Positions 1-6,966 of a stretch of DNA of 64,000 nucleotides are shown here, piece by piece; the first letter of the stretch is position 1, and each line of letters opens with the position of its first letter. The notes beneath the pieces were generated by a model. It was not told the origin of the DNA. It made no database searches and saw only the letters and a program-made list of their open reading frames with translations. The DNA comes from VAXT01 sp963774625. GTDB taxonomy: Bacteria > Actinomycetota > Thermoleophilia > Gaiellales > Gaiellaceae. A program made the position numbers and the translations under genes. The stretch spans positions 186,001-250,000 of the forward strand of contig CAVZFQ010000013.1 of assembly GCA_963774625.1 (NCBI GenBank), given 5' to 3'.

Positions 1-597
1 GGCAAGGCGTGCCGCGACGAGTGTGCGGACGAATTGACTCGTCGGGACGAGAACCTTGCCGCCTAGATGGCCACATTTCTTCTCCGAGGACAGCTGGTCC
101 TCGAAGTGGACGGCTGCAGCGCCGGCCTCGATGTACCCCTTCATCAGCTCGAAGGCGTTGAGCGGGCCGCCGAAGCCGGCCTCGGCGTCGGCAAGGATCG
201 GCGCCAGCCAGTGGGTGCCGTTCTTGCCCTCGGCGTTGTCGATCTGGTCCGCGCGCAGCAGTGCGTTGTTGATCCGCTTGACGAGCGCCGGGCCGCTGTT
301 CGCCGGGTAGAGGCTCTGGTCGGGGTACGTCTGGCCGGAGAGGTTGGCGTCGGCCGCGACCTGCCAGCCCGACACGTAGATCGCCTTCAGCCCGGCGCGC
401 ACCATTTGGACGGCCTGTCCGCCGGTGAGTGCACCGAGAGCGGCGACGTAGTCCTCCTTGGCCAGCAGTTGCCAGAGCCGCTCGGCGCCCAGGCGGGCAA
501 CCGTGTGCTCGATCTGGACACGACCGCGCAGGCGCGCGACATCGTCCTCGGAGTAGGGGCGCTCGACGCCGCGCCAGCGGTTGCCGTTCAGGTTCAC
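1..597 (-). CDS. aceA: Isocitrate lyase, N-terminal 199 residues (3' end outside window)
   Basis: Isocitrate lyase cleaves isocitrate to glyoxylate and succinate, the first step of the glyoxylate shunt. Reading the minus strand from a GTG at 597 gives an open frame to the window edge. It contains the family stretch NAFELMKGYIEAGAAAVHFE followed by the KKCGHLGGK active-site loop, which carries the catalytic Cys. About 199 of the usual ~430 residues are present, so this is a truncation by the window edge and not a broken gene. The GTG start is supported by a GGGAGG ribosome site 4 nt upstream (start minus 5 to 10). The gene follows a 49-codon ORF with a 10-nt gap, so the two are probably co-transcribed and translationally coupled. 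Confidence 0.93.
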   Translation of the reverse strand, partial: MNLNGNRWRGVERPYSEDDVARLRGRVQIEHTVARLGAERLWQLLAKEDYVAALGALTGGQAVQMVRAGLKAIYVSGWQVAADANLSGQTYPDQSLYPANSGPALVKRINNALLRADQIDNAEGKNGTHWLAPILADAEAGFGGPLNAFELMKGYIEAGAAAVHFEDQLSSEKKCGHLGGKVLVPTSQFVRTLVAARLA

Positions 598-607
598 TTC
601 GCCTCCC

Positions 608-757
608 TCAGTCGTTGTCGTGATCGCGCTCGCAGAAGTCGGGGCAGGTGCATTCGGCGGTCTCGGCTGTGGGCCGTGCCCAGCCGCGCTTCACCGCACG
701 CTGCTCCGGTTCCGAGATCGAGTCACGCTCGAGCAGTTCGGATACCGCAATGACCAT
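608..757 (-). CDS. Small 49-aa Cys-containing protein ahead of isocitrate lyase
   Basis: A 49-residue ORF starts with ATG at 757 and ends 10 nt before the aceA start. Its last third reads ECTCPDFCERDHDND: three cysteines in a C-x-C-x3-C pattern followed by acidic residues and a His, which could bind a metal. No signal peptide or membrane segment is visible. There is no Shine-Dalgarno sequence, and the -10 box lies only 6 nt upstream, so the mRNA is probably leaderless. It could be a coupled leader peptide for aceA or a real small metal-binding protein. I do not recognise a named family. Being real is supported by promoter position, coupling and the ordered C-terminal motif; function is unknown. 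Confidence 0.6.
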   Translation of the reverse strand: MVIAVSELLERDSISEPEQRAVKRGWARPTAETAECTCPDFCERDHDND

Positions 758-843
758 TTTTGGATCCTAAATGGCCAATCGGATGCCGTCAAGAGCCAAA
801 ATACTTCTATGTCGGATCCAAAACCCCGCGTTCTGGATCCCAG
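758..843. promoter_or_regulatory. Three GGATCC-centred palindromes, candidate operators
   Basis: Three palindrome-like sites share a GGATCC core: TTTTGGATCCTAAA at 758-771, a half-conserved GTCGGATCCAAAA at 811-823, and CTGGATCCCAG at 833-843. The first covers the -10 box, so a bound protein would block the promoter. The others lie upstream of the -35 box, with the last two centred 21 bp (two helical turns) apart. This is what a dimeric repressor (for example GntR type) with cooperative sites would need. The binding protein is not identifiable here. Confidence 0.5.
764..792 (-). promoter_or_regulatory. Promoter of the small ORF-aceA operon
   Basis: On the minus strand there is TTGACG (787-792), a 17-bp spacer, then TAGGAT (764-769). 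Six bases (CCAAAA) separate the -10 box from the ATG at 757, so transcription should begin at or next to the start codon. The spacing is textbook for a housekeeping sigma factor. Confidence 0.65.
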
Positions 844-859
844 CGTCGGCAAATGAGCT

Positions 860-891
860 GGGAGGGGAGCCCGGGGTCGGGCCCCCCTCCC
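860..891. terminator. GC-rich hairpin after the Calx-beta/RTX gene
   Basis: GGGAGGGGAGCCC and GGGCCCCCCTCCC form a long GC stem with a short loop, a few bases past the stop codon of the minus-strand RTX gene. No clear U tract follows on the minus strand, so it may act as an attenuated or Rho-assisted terminator. It also separates the gene from the aceA promoter region. Confidence 0.5.
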
Positions 892-898
892 AATCCGC

Positions 899-3694
899 TT
901 ACGGGCAGCTGGTGACCATGTCTCCCGGATCGGTGACGCAGCTGTCCGGAGCTCTTCCGCCGTCGGCGGCGTCGTTGCCCGACACCCCGTCCAGGGTGTC
1001 GAGGAAATCGCTTCCGTTGCCGCCGAACAGCGCATCGGACCCGCTGCCGCCGTTCAGGGTGTCGGTGCCGTTTCCGCCCTGGAGGTTGTCGTTACCGGCG
1101 CCTCCCTCGAGGATGCCCTGGCCGGGGCCCCCGAGCAGAAGGTCGTTCCCATCCTCGCCGAACAGCGAGTCCCTACCGGGCCCGCCGATCAGGACGTCGT
1201 GACCGCCGCGTCCGAAGAGCATGTCGTCGCCCGGCCCCCCGCAGATGACGTCGTTGCCGGGGGTGCCGATCAGCACGTCGTCACGGTTCGTCCCGTCGAT
1301 CGTGCAGTCGACATCCGCGGACAGGTCGTCGTTCAGGATCGTTCCGAGTCCCTGGCCGTCGGCGATGGTGGCGTTGATCGGATTCGACAGGTTGACGAAG
1401 AACGTTTCGTCCGGCTCGATGACGATGTCGCCGTTCACCGGCACGCTCACGGTCTCCGAGGTGTCATTGGGCAGGAACACCACGATGCCGGCTGCAGCCT
1501 CGTAGTCGTTGTCGACAACCGTGGCCGTGCCGTCCGCCGTGGCGTAGTTGACCGAGATCGGCTGGAAGCTCGGGTTCGACAGCGACACCGTGAAGGTGAA
1601 CGGAGCCTGGCCGAAGTTGCCTTCGAACTCCGAGACGTCGTCGATCGAGATCGAGGGCAGTGGGTCGTCGTTCACGATCGTCCCCTGGCCCTGCCCGTCG
1701 GCGATGTCGGCGCCCATCGCGTTCGAGAGGTTGACGAAGAAGTTCTCGTTCAACTCGAACTTGTTGTCCCCGTTGACGAGCACGGTGACTGTCTCGCTGG
1801 TGTCGCCGGATGGGAACGTGACGGTCCCGCTGGTCGCGTTGTAGTCGCCGTCCGCCACGGTCGCCGAGCCATCCGCGGTGCTGTAGCCCACCGTGACCAC
1901 TGTCCCCGTCGGGGCGGACAGGGAGACCGTGAAGGTGAACGCCGTGGTTCCGGCGTTCCCCTCGTTCTGGGAGACGTCGCTGATCGAGATCGTCTGGACG
2001 CACGAGGGATACTTGAAGGCGCCGATCCGGGTCGTCCGGCCTCCAGCGGACATGTATTCGGCCGTGTACCAGAAGGTGCAGTCATCCACGGGGTCGACGG
2101 CCATCGCGGAGTAGTCACCCCAGCGAGTCGCCCCGGAAGAGGTGCTTCCGTTCACCATCGTGAACTCACCCTGCGGCAGCGTGTTCAGGGGATCGGTGGA
2201 CAGCCGCCCCGCGTAACGGATGCCTGGGAACACCGAGGTGCCGTCGGAGGCCGAATACCCCACGGCGATGTCGCCGTCGCCGTTCATGGCAATGCTGCCC
2301 ATCCACCGGTGGACGGCATTCGGGGCGTGAGTGGCCTGCTGGAACATCGTCCACGCTCCGGTTCCCGGAACGGCGCGTCGGAGCTCGTACCAGCGCACGC
2401 CGGCATGGTCGCTCCCGTTCTCGTCGACGCTGTGGTTGAACACCAGACCGTCGTGGGTCCCGAAGTTGCGGTACTGCAGCGGCTGCTGCGCCCAGTGCGT
2501 CAGCGACTCCAGCAGGACCGCGGTCCCCGGCTGGGGAACGCAGTTGTTGAACAGGTTGGTCCCGTTGCACATGTCCCCGTCGAACGTGGTCGGGAGGGAC
2601 GCGTTCAACGTGAACGTGGAGAGAGCCGGGTTGCCCCAGTCCACGTGGAAGTCGTAGACCTCCACCCGATCGGCGCCACCCCAGAGGTTTCCGTCGATGG
2701 CACGGGCGAACGGCGCGGGCGTGCCGGCCGGGGGCGCCGGGCCGTCGAGGTCACCGGGCAGCAGGATCAGCGCCGGGGCGGCGATGGTGAACCGCACCGG
2801 GTTGACGAACGTGCCGTTGAGCATGTTGGCGCGGTCGAAGGCCCACGCGTCGATGGTCCCACCGGAGAATCCCTGCTGGGAGCTCATGTAGTAGGCGTCG
2901 GGCCACACCCCGAACTTCGGATAGTCGATCCGGTCGCCGGGGATCCGGAACGTGTAGACGAACCAGCCCCCATTGACCGGGTCGGCGGTCCGTGAGATCG
3001 CGATGCACTCGGAAGACGGTGGCTGGAAGATCCCGTTCGGAAGGGCGAACTGGCTGATCAGCCACCGGTCGGCCAGGTGGTCGTACTTGACGATGGGATC
3101 GCCGCTGTTGTTGGTCGAGCAATCCCCGGTATCACCCGCGCCCGTCCAGATCGTGCTGATCCTGGATGGGCCGGCCAGGGACGTCCCCTGCTTGTCGAAG
3201 ATCTCGAACGAGCTGTTCACCATCTGGACGTAGTGGTCCGGGCCGACGTCACCGTTCGTATCGGCCGGGCAGCACAGGTCGAAAGCGCCGTCGAAGTTGG
3301 GGTAGACGTCCGAGAAGTCGGACGGGCCCAGCCCGCGCGACGTCGGGTCCGCATCCCCGGGCGGCACGTTGGGCGCACTGAAGCCACCGTCGGGTGGAAG
3401 CGGTCGCGTCGGAGCGGGGAACCCGATGGGAAACTCCCGGGAAGGGCCACCCGTGGCGATGGGCAGCGACCGGAGGCTTCCGTTGAACTCGAACGGCTTT
3501 ACCGACGGATAGACGAAGGGCCCCTTGATGGTCGGGGTCGCCTCAGTTGCCTCGCCGAGGGGAGCCGCCTGTACGGGCGCCGCCCCACGGGCGGCGAAAC
3601 TCGATGAGACAACGACTAGGAGGAGCGCCAGGAGGGCCAGCCACCTCCACTGGGCCCTCGGGCTCGGGGGCATTCGACAAGGGCCTTGATGCAT
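899..3694 (-). CDS. Secreted protein with two Calx-beta domains and C-terminal RTX repeats
   Basis: A 931-residue exported protein. The start at 3694 is chosen because an AGGAGG site lies 6 nt upstream; a longer frame to 3763 exists but lacks one. The N-terminus has a basic stretch then a hydrophobic run LALLALLLVVVSS, a Sec signal. The first ~550 residues form a large uncharacterised domain (motifs DTNGDVGPDHYVQMVN and GDYSAMAVDP) resembling the repeat-rich exosialidase-like or propeller regions of secreted actinobacterial proteins. Two Calx-beta domains of about 105 residues follow, each ending in GTI.NDD. The last ~130 residues carry about eight nonapeptide GGxGxDxLx repeats, which bind calcium outside the cell. 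Likely role: calcium-stabilised extracellular adhesin or enzyme. No catalytic residues were recognised. Confidence 0.85.
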   Translation of the reverse strand: MHQGPCRMPPSPRAQWRWLALLALLLVVVSSSFAARGAAPVQAAPLGEATEATPTIKGPFVYPSVKPFEFNGSLRSLPIATGGPSREFPIGFPAPTRPLPPDGGFSAPNVPPGDADPTSRGLGPSDFSDVYPNFDGAFDLCCPADTNGDVGPDHYVQMVNSSFEIFDKQGTSLAGPSRISTIWTGAGDTGDCSTNNSGDPIVKYDHLADRWLISQFALPNGIFQPPSSECIAISRTADPVNGGWFVYTFRIPGDRIDYPKFGVWPDAYYMSSQQGFSGGTIDAWAFDRANMLNGTFVNPVRFTIAAPALILLPGDLDGPAPPAGTPAPFARAIDGNLWGGADRVEVYDFHVDWGNPALSTFTLNASLPTTFDGDMCNGTNLFNNCVPQPGTAVLLESLTHWAQQPLQYRNFGTHDGLVFNHSVDENGSDHAGVRWYELRRAVPGTGAWTMFQQATHAPNAVHRWMGSIAMNGDGDIAVGYSASDGTSVFPGIRYAGRLSTDPLNTLPQGEFTMVNGSTSSGATRWGDYSAMAVDPVDDCTFWYTAEYMSAGGRTTRIGAFKYPSCVQTISISDVSQNEGNAGTTAFTFTVSLSAPTGTVVTVGYSTADGSATVADGDYNATSGTVTFPSGDTSETVTVLVNGDNKFELNENFFVNLSNAMGADIADGQGQGTIVNDDPLPSISIDDVSEFEGNFGQAPFTFTVSLSNPSFQPISVNYATADGTATVVDNDYEAAAGIVVFLPNDTSETVSVPVNGDIVIEPDETFFVNLSNPINATIADGQGLGTILNDDLSADVDCTIDGTNRDDVLIGTPGNDVICGGPGDDMLFGRGGHDVLIGGPGRDSLFGEDGNDLLLGGPGQGILEGGAGNDNLQGGNGTDTLNGGSGSDALFGGNGSDFLDTLDGVSGNDAADGGRAPDSCVTDPGDMVTSCP

Positions 3695-3789
3695 TTCGGG
3701 CCTCCTGCCGCAGACCGGGGTATGGACTGCCTTGAGCTTCTGCCTCCGGTCAGCCCCTGTCAAGCCTTTCGAGGGCTATGCCGTCGGGC

Positions 3790-5076
3790 TTACCAGAGAG
3801 GTCGAGCTGGCCAAACCCCGGCCGCCTCTGCGCGGAATGTGGGCGGACAGCTCCGATCTCGCGGCGGGTTCGCGTACGCGAGCCTGGTGGGGCAGTCGGC
3901 AATCGCGGCGACAAAAATCGCGGCCTGGTGGTTCCTAACGGTATCGGCCGGGATGAATTCGTCCGGCGGGTAGAAGCCATAGCCGTGGCCGCTGAGCTCG
4001 ATCGTGATGGGGTAGCGGTGCTGGGCGCCGTACATCCAGTCGTTCCAGTCACCATCGGTGATGTAGAGGTCCGACGACTGCTGAGCGTGGTAGCCGGTTG
4101 TGCGCTGCATCTCCGCGCCCATCGCCACGAACGTGTCGCGATCCAGAGCGGTCATGTCCGGCGGGAGATCCGTGTACGTGTACCCGTACGGGTAGAGGAT
4201 CAGGTCTCCGTAGGAGTGATAGCTGATCCCGGTCAAGACGTTCGGGTGATCGATCATGAAGTCGGCCATGGCCAAGTCTTCGGGCGTCGAGAACGGATTC
4301 GGGCCGCGGTAGGTGTCGCTCCCCCCGTTCCCGCTCGATCCACCACAGCAGCCCCACCGGTAGCCGTAGTTGCGGTTCTGATCGGTTCCGATCGCCTGCG
4401 CGTTCGGCTGGCGGTTCTTGCGCCACATCCGGTATGAGCCGGTGGCGATGTCGTACTCCGAGCCGTCCGGGTTCAGGCTGGGGACGATGTAGATCTGGCG
4501 CTGATTGACCAGCCTCGTGACCGACGGCGAGCTCGACTCGGCGAACAGATGGATCAGCGAGAGGGCGACCTCGACGGTCATGTGCTCGCGTGCGTGATGC
4601 TGGCCGACGAAGAAAACGCCCGGCTCGGACAGGTTGTCGCTGGCGTCGTTCGAGATGCGCACGCCCATCAAGTCCCGGCCCTCGTACGAGGCACCGAGCG
4701 AGAAGATCCGCACGGTCGCCGGATGCGCTGCCGCGACCGCCTGGATGTCGGCGACCATCTCCGCGTAGTTGTGGTAGTTCGAGTCCCCCGGCGGAAAGTC
4801 GTCGGGCGTCATGGGTTGCGAGACCCGGAAACCACGCAGGGCAAGTCCGTCTGCCTGACTCTGGGACGCGAACAGCTCGACGTGATCGGCCCAGTACGCC
4901 TCGCCGATGTCGTAACCCTCACGTACGAGCTGGGAACGCTGCTCCCGGGTGTGCACGCCGTGGACGACGAAGCGCTTGACCGTCGGGCCGCTCGAGTGTC
5001 GTTGAGAAGCCAGACCCTGCGGCACAAGCAACAGAGCAAGAGCCAGCAACCCAGTGAGAAGCACACTCTTCAGCAC
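3790..5076 (-). CDS. Secreted zinc carboxypeptidase, M14 family
   Basis: A 428-residue metallocarboxypeptidase that removes C-terminal residues from extracellular peptides. A signal peptide spans about residues 1-23 (hydrophobic LLTGLLALALLLVP). The zinc ligands are visible as HAREH at 161-165 (His161, Glu164) and His287 in YHSYGD; the catalytic glutamate is Glu360 in ITIELSGHGYGF. Asn/Arg substrate-binding residues occur in DQNRNYGYRWG at 232-242. Length and layout match bacterial carboxypeptidase T-like enzymes with a short N-terminal propeptide region. It starts with GTG at 5076 and is divergent from the subtilisin-like gene at 5191; the two probably cooperate in scavenging external protein. 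Confidence 0.9.
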   Translation of the reverse strand: MLKSVLLTGLLALALLLVPQGLASQRHSSGPTVKRFVVHGVHTREQRSQLVREGYDIGEAYWADHVELFASQSQADGLALRGFRVSQPMTPDDFPPGDSNYHNYAEMVADIQAVAAAHPATVRIFSLGASYEGRDLMGVRISNDASDNLSEPGVFFVGQHHAREHMTVEVALSLIHLFAESSSPSVTRLVNQRQIYIVPSLNPDGSEYDIATGSYRMWRKNRQPNAQAIGTDQNRNYGYRWGCCGGSSGNGGSDTYRGPNPFSTPEDLAMADFMIDHPNVLTGISYHSYGDLILYPYGYTYTDLPPDMTALDRDTFVAMGAEMQRTTGYHAQQSSDLYITDGDWNDWMYGAQHRYPITIELSGHGYGFYPPDEFIPADTVRNHQAAIFVAAIADCPTRLAYANPPRDRSCPPTFRAEAAGVWPARPLW

Positions 5077-5098
5077 GCAGGCGGGAGATTAAGTGCTC

Positions 5099-5114
5099 TT
5101 GCCACACATGGCAA
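5099..5114. promoter_or_regulatory. Palindrome between divergent protease genes
   Basis: TTGCCA-CACA-TGGCAA is a perfect 6+6 inverted repeat with a 4-bp spacer. It sits 23 bp from the carboxypeptidase start and about 77 bp from the subtilisin-like start, in the only space that can hold promoters for both. A candidate operator for joint control; the regulator is not identifiable. Confidence 0.4.
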
Positions 5115-5190
5115 AAAATTGTGGACACGAGCACCAGGATGGCGTTTACTTTCACGCCGTCCAGAACCCTCTTCCGCCAGGAGGCCAGGA

Positions 5191-6912
5191 ATGATGAGAC
5201 CCCTTCTCGTCGCGCTGAGCGTCTGCTTCGTCGTGGCCGCAGCCTCGTTCGCAGGTGAGGTCAGCGCAAACCAGGAGCCCGCCGCGGGCTCCTACATCGT
5301 CGTGTTCAAGGCCGGCGCAGTACGAGCCGAGACCGACGCTTCTTCGCAGCGGCCGCTCGTCGCGACTGCCGCCCGGGAGCTCGCGCGGGCACACGGCGGC
5401 AACGTCACCTACGTCTACCAGCACGCGCTCAAGGGCTTCGCCGTTCGGCTGCCCGCGGATCGGGCCGAGGCGCTGGCCGCCAGTCCGCGCGTCGCCTACG
5501 TCGAGCCCGACCAGGTCGTCCACGCCTTTCCAGCGCAGACCCCCGCGACGTGGGGGCTCGATCGGATCGACCAGCGCGATCTGCCGCTGAACAACACCTA
5601 CAACTACAACCAGACCGGCTCTGGCGTTCACGCCTACGTCATCGACACGGGCATCCGCGCGACGCACCAGGAATTCACCGGCCGGATGGGCAACGGCGCC
5701 GATTTCATCGGTGACGGTCAAGGCACGAACGACTGCAACGGCCATGGCACGCACGTCGCCGGCACGACCGGCGGAACGACGTACGGCGTGGCCAAGCAGG
5801 TCACGCTCCACGCTGTGCGCGTCCTCAACTGCCAGGGCTCGGGGTCCAACTCGGGCGTGATCGCAGGTGTCGACTGGGTCACGGCCAACAGCCCCTCTCC
5901 GGCCGTGGCGAACATGAGCCTCGGCGGCGGGGCGAGCTCGGCGCTGGACAGCGCCGTCAACAACTCGATCAACTCCGGCGTCAGCTACGCGATCGCCGCG
6001 GGCAATTCGAACGCCAACGCGTGCAATTACTCGCCCGCCCGCGTAGCCGCAGCCAATACCGTCGGCTCAACCACCAGCAGCGACGCACGCTCCTCGTTCT
6101 CCAACTACGGGACGTGCCTGGACATCTTCGCGCCGGGCTCGAGCATCACCTCGGCCTGGAGCACGAGCAACACTGCGACGAACACCATCAGCGGGACCTC
6201 GATGGCGTCGCCGCACGTCGCCGGCGCGATCGCTCTCTACCTCCAGACGAACCCGGGCGCCTCGCCGGCGACCGTGACCCAGGCGCTCGTGACGAGCTCG
6301 ACGCCGAACAAGGTCACGAACCCCGGCACCGGGTCTCCCAACCGACTGTTGTACTCGCTCTTCGGTGGAACACCGCCACCGCCACCGCCACCGCCGCCAC
6401 CGCCTCCTGCCCCGCCGCCACCGCCACCGCCCGCTCCTCCGCCGCCGCCTCCGCCCGGCAGTGAGCTGATCGCCAACGGCGGGTTCGAGGGCTCAACCTC
6501 GCCGTGGGTGCTCTCCGGGAATGCCTACTGGTCGACGGGGGCCTACCCGCACTCGGGGACCGGTTACTCCATCCTCGGGGCCTACAACTACGCGAGCGGC
6601 AGCGAGTACCAGACGGTGAGCATCCCGTCAGGGCATCCGGCGAACTACACCTTCTGGCTCAACATCACGACGAGCGAGTCGGGCTCGATCGTGTACGACC
6701 GCCTCTTCGCCGAGGTGCGAAACACCTCCGGCACGCTACTGGCGACGCTGGCCACGTACAGCAACGTCAATTCGGCGCCGGCCGGTGTCTACTCACAGAA
6801 GTCGTTCAGCCTCGCGAGCTGGCGCGGCCAGACGGTACGGGTCCACTTCCGGGCCACGACCGACTTCAGCCTCCCGACCAGCTTCCGAATCGACGACGTC
6901 TCCCTGAGGTAG
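5191..6912 (+). CDS. Secreted subtilisin-like serine protease (S8) with C-terminal binding module
   Basis: A 573-residue exported protease. The start at 5191 follows AGGAGG; reading frames that extend further upstream lack any initiation signal and overlap the divergent gene. Residues 1-26 are a signal peptide and about 34-113 an I9 propeptide ending in VAYVEPDQVV. The catalytic triad is visible: Asp152 (VIDTGI), His185 (NGHGTHVAG) and Ser337 (GTSMASPHVAG), with Asn271 region AAGNSN as oxyanion hole. The fold resembles proteinase K/aqualysin. A proline-only linker of roughly 35 residues follows, then a ~150-residue jelly-roll-like domain beginning GGFEGSTSPW, typical of carbohydrate or surface binding. 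Neighbouring secreted genes suggest a protein-scavenging role. Confidence 0.93.
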   Translation: MMRPLLVALSVCFVVAAASFAGEVSANQEPAAGSYIVVFKAGAVRAETDASSQRPLVATAARELARAHGGNVTYVYQHALKGFAVRLPADRAEALAASPRVAYVEPDQVVHAFPAQTPATWGLDRIDQRDLPLNNTYNYNQTGSGVHAYVIDTGIRATHQEFTGRMGNGADFIGDGQGTNDCNGHGTHVAGTTGGTTYGVAKQVTLHAVRVLNCQGSGSNSGVIAGVDWVTANSPSPAVANMSLGGGASSALDSAVNNSINSGVSYAIAAGNSNANACNYSPARVAAANTVGSTTSSDARSSFSNYGTCLDIFAPGSSITSAWSTSNTATNTISGTSMASPHVAGAIALYLQTNPGASPATVTQALVTSSTPNKVTNPGTGSPNRLLYSLFGGTPPPPPPPPPPPPAPPPPPPPAPPPPPPPGSELIANGGFEGSTSPWVLSGNAYWSTGAYPHSGTGYSILGAYNYASGSEYQTVSIPSGHPANYTFWLNITTSESGSIVYDRLFAEVRNTSGTLLATLATYSNVNSAPAGVYSQKSFSLASWRGQTVRVHFRATTDFSLPTSFRIDDVSLR

Positions 6913-6927
6913 AAGCCTGTTCGAAAA

Positions 6928-6954
6928 GGGCGGGCGGCCCAGTGCCGCCCGCCC
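6928..6954. terminator. Bidirectional terminator between convergent genes
   Basis: GGGCGGGCGG-CCCAGTG-CCGCCCGCCC forms a perfect 10-bp stem, preceded by AAAA on the plus strand and followed by a TTC-rich stretch. It lies 15 bp after the protease stop codon and 12 bp before the end of the convergent BNR-repeat gene, so it can serve both. Confidence 0.75.
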
Positions 6955-6966
6955 TTCGTGTTTCGC

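Noticed and set aside
1199..2995. 598-codon plus-strand ORF opposite the Calx-beta/RTX gene
   Set aside because: Composition is Val/Arg/Gly/Asp-rich nonsense typical of the antisense of GC-rich genes; the minus strand carries clear domains.
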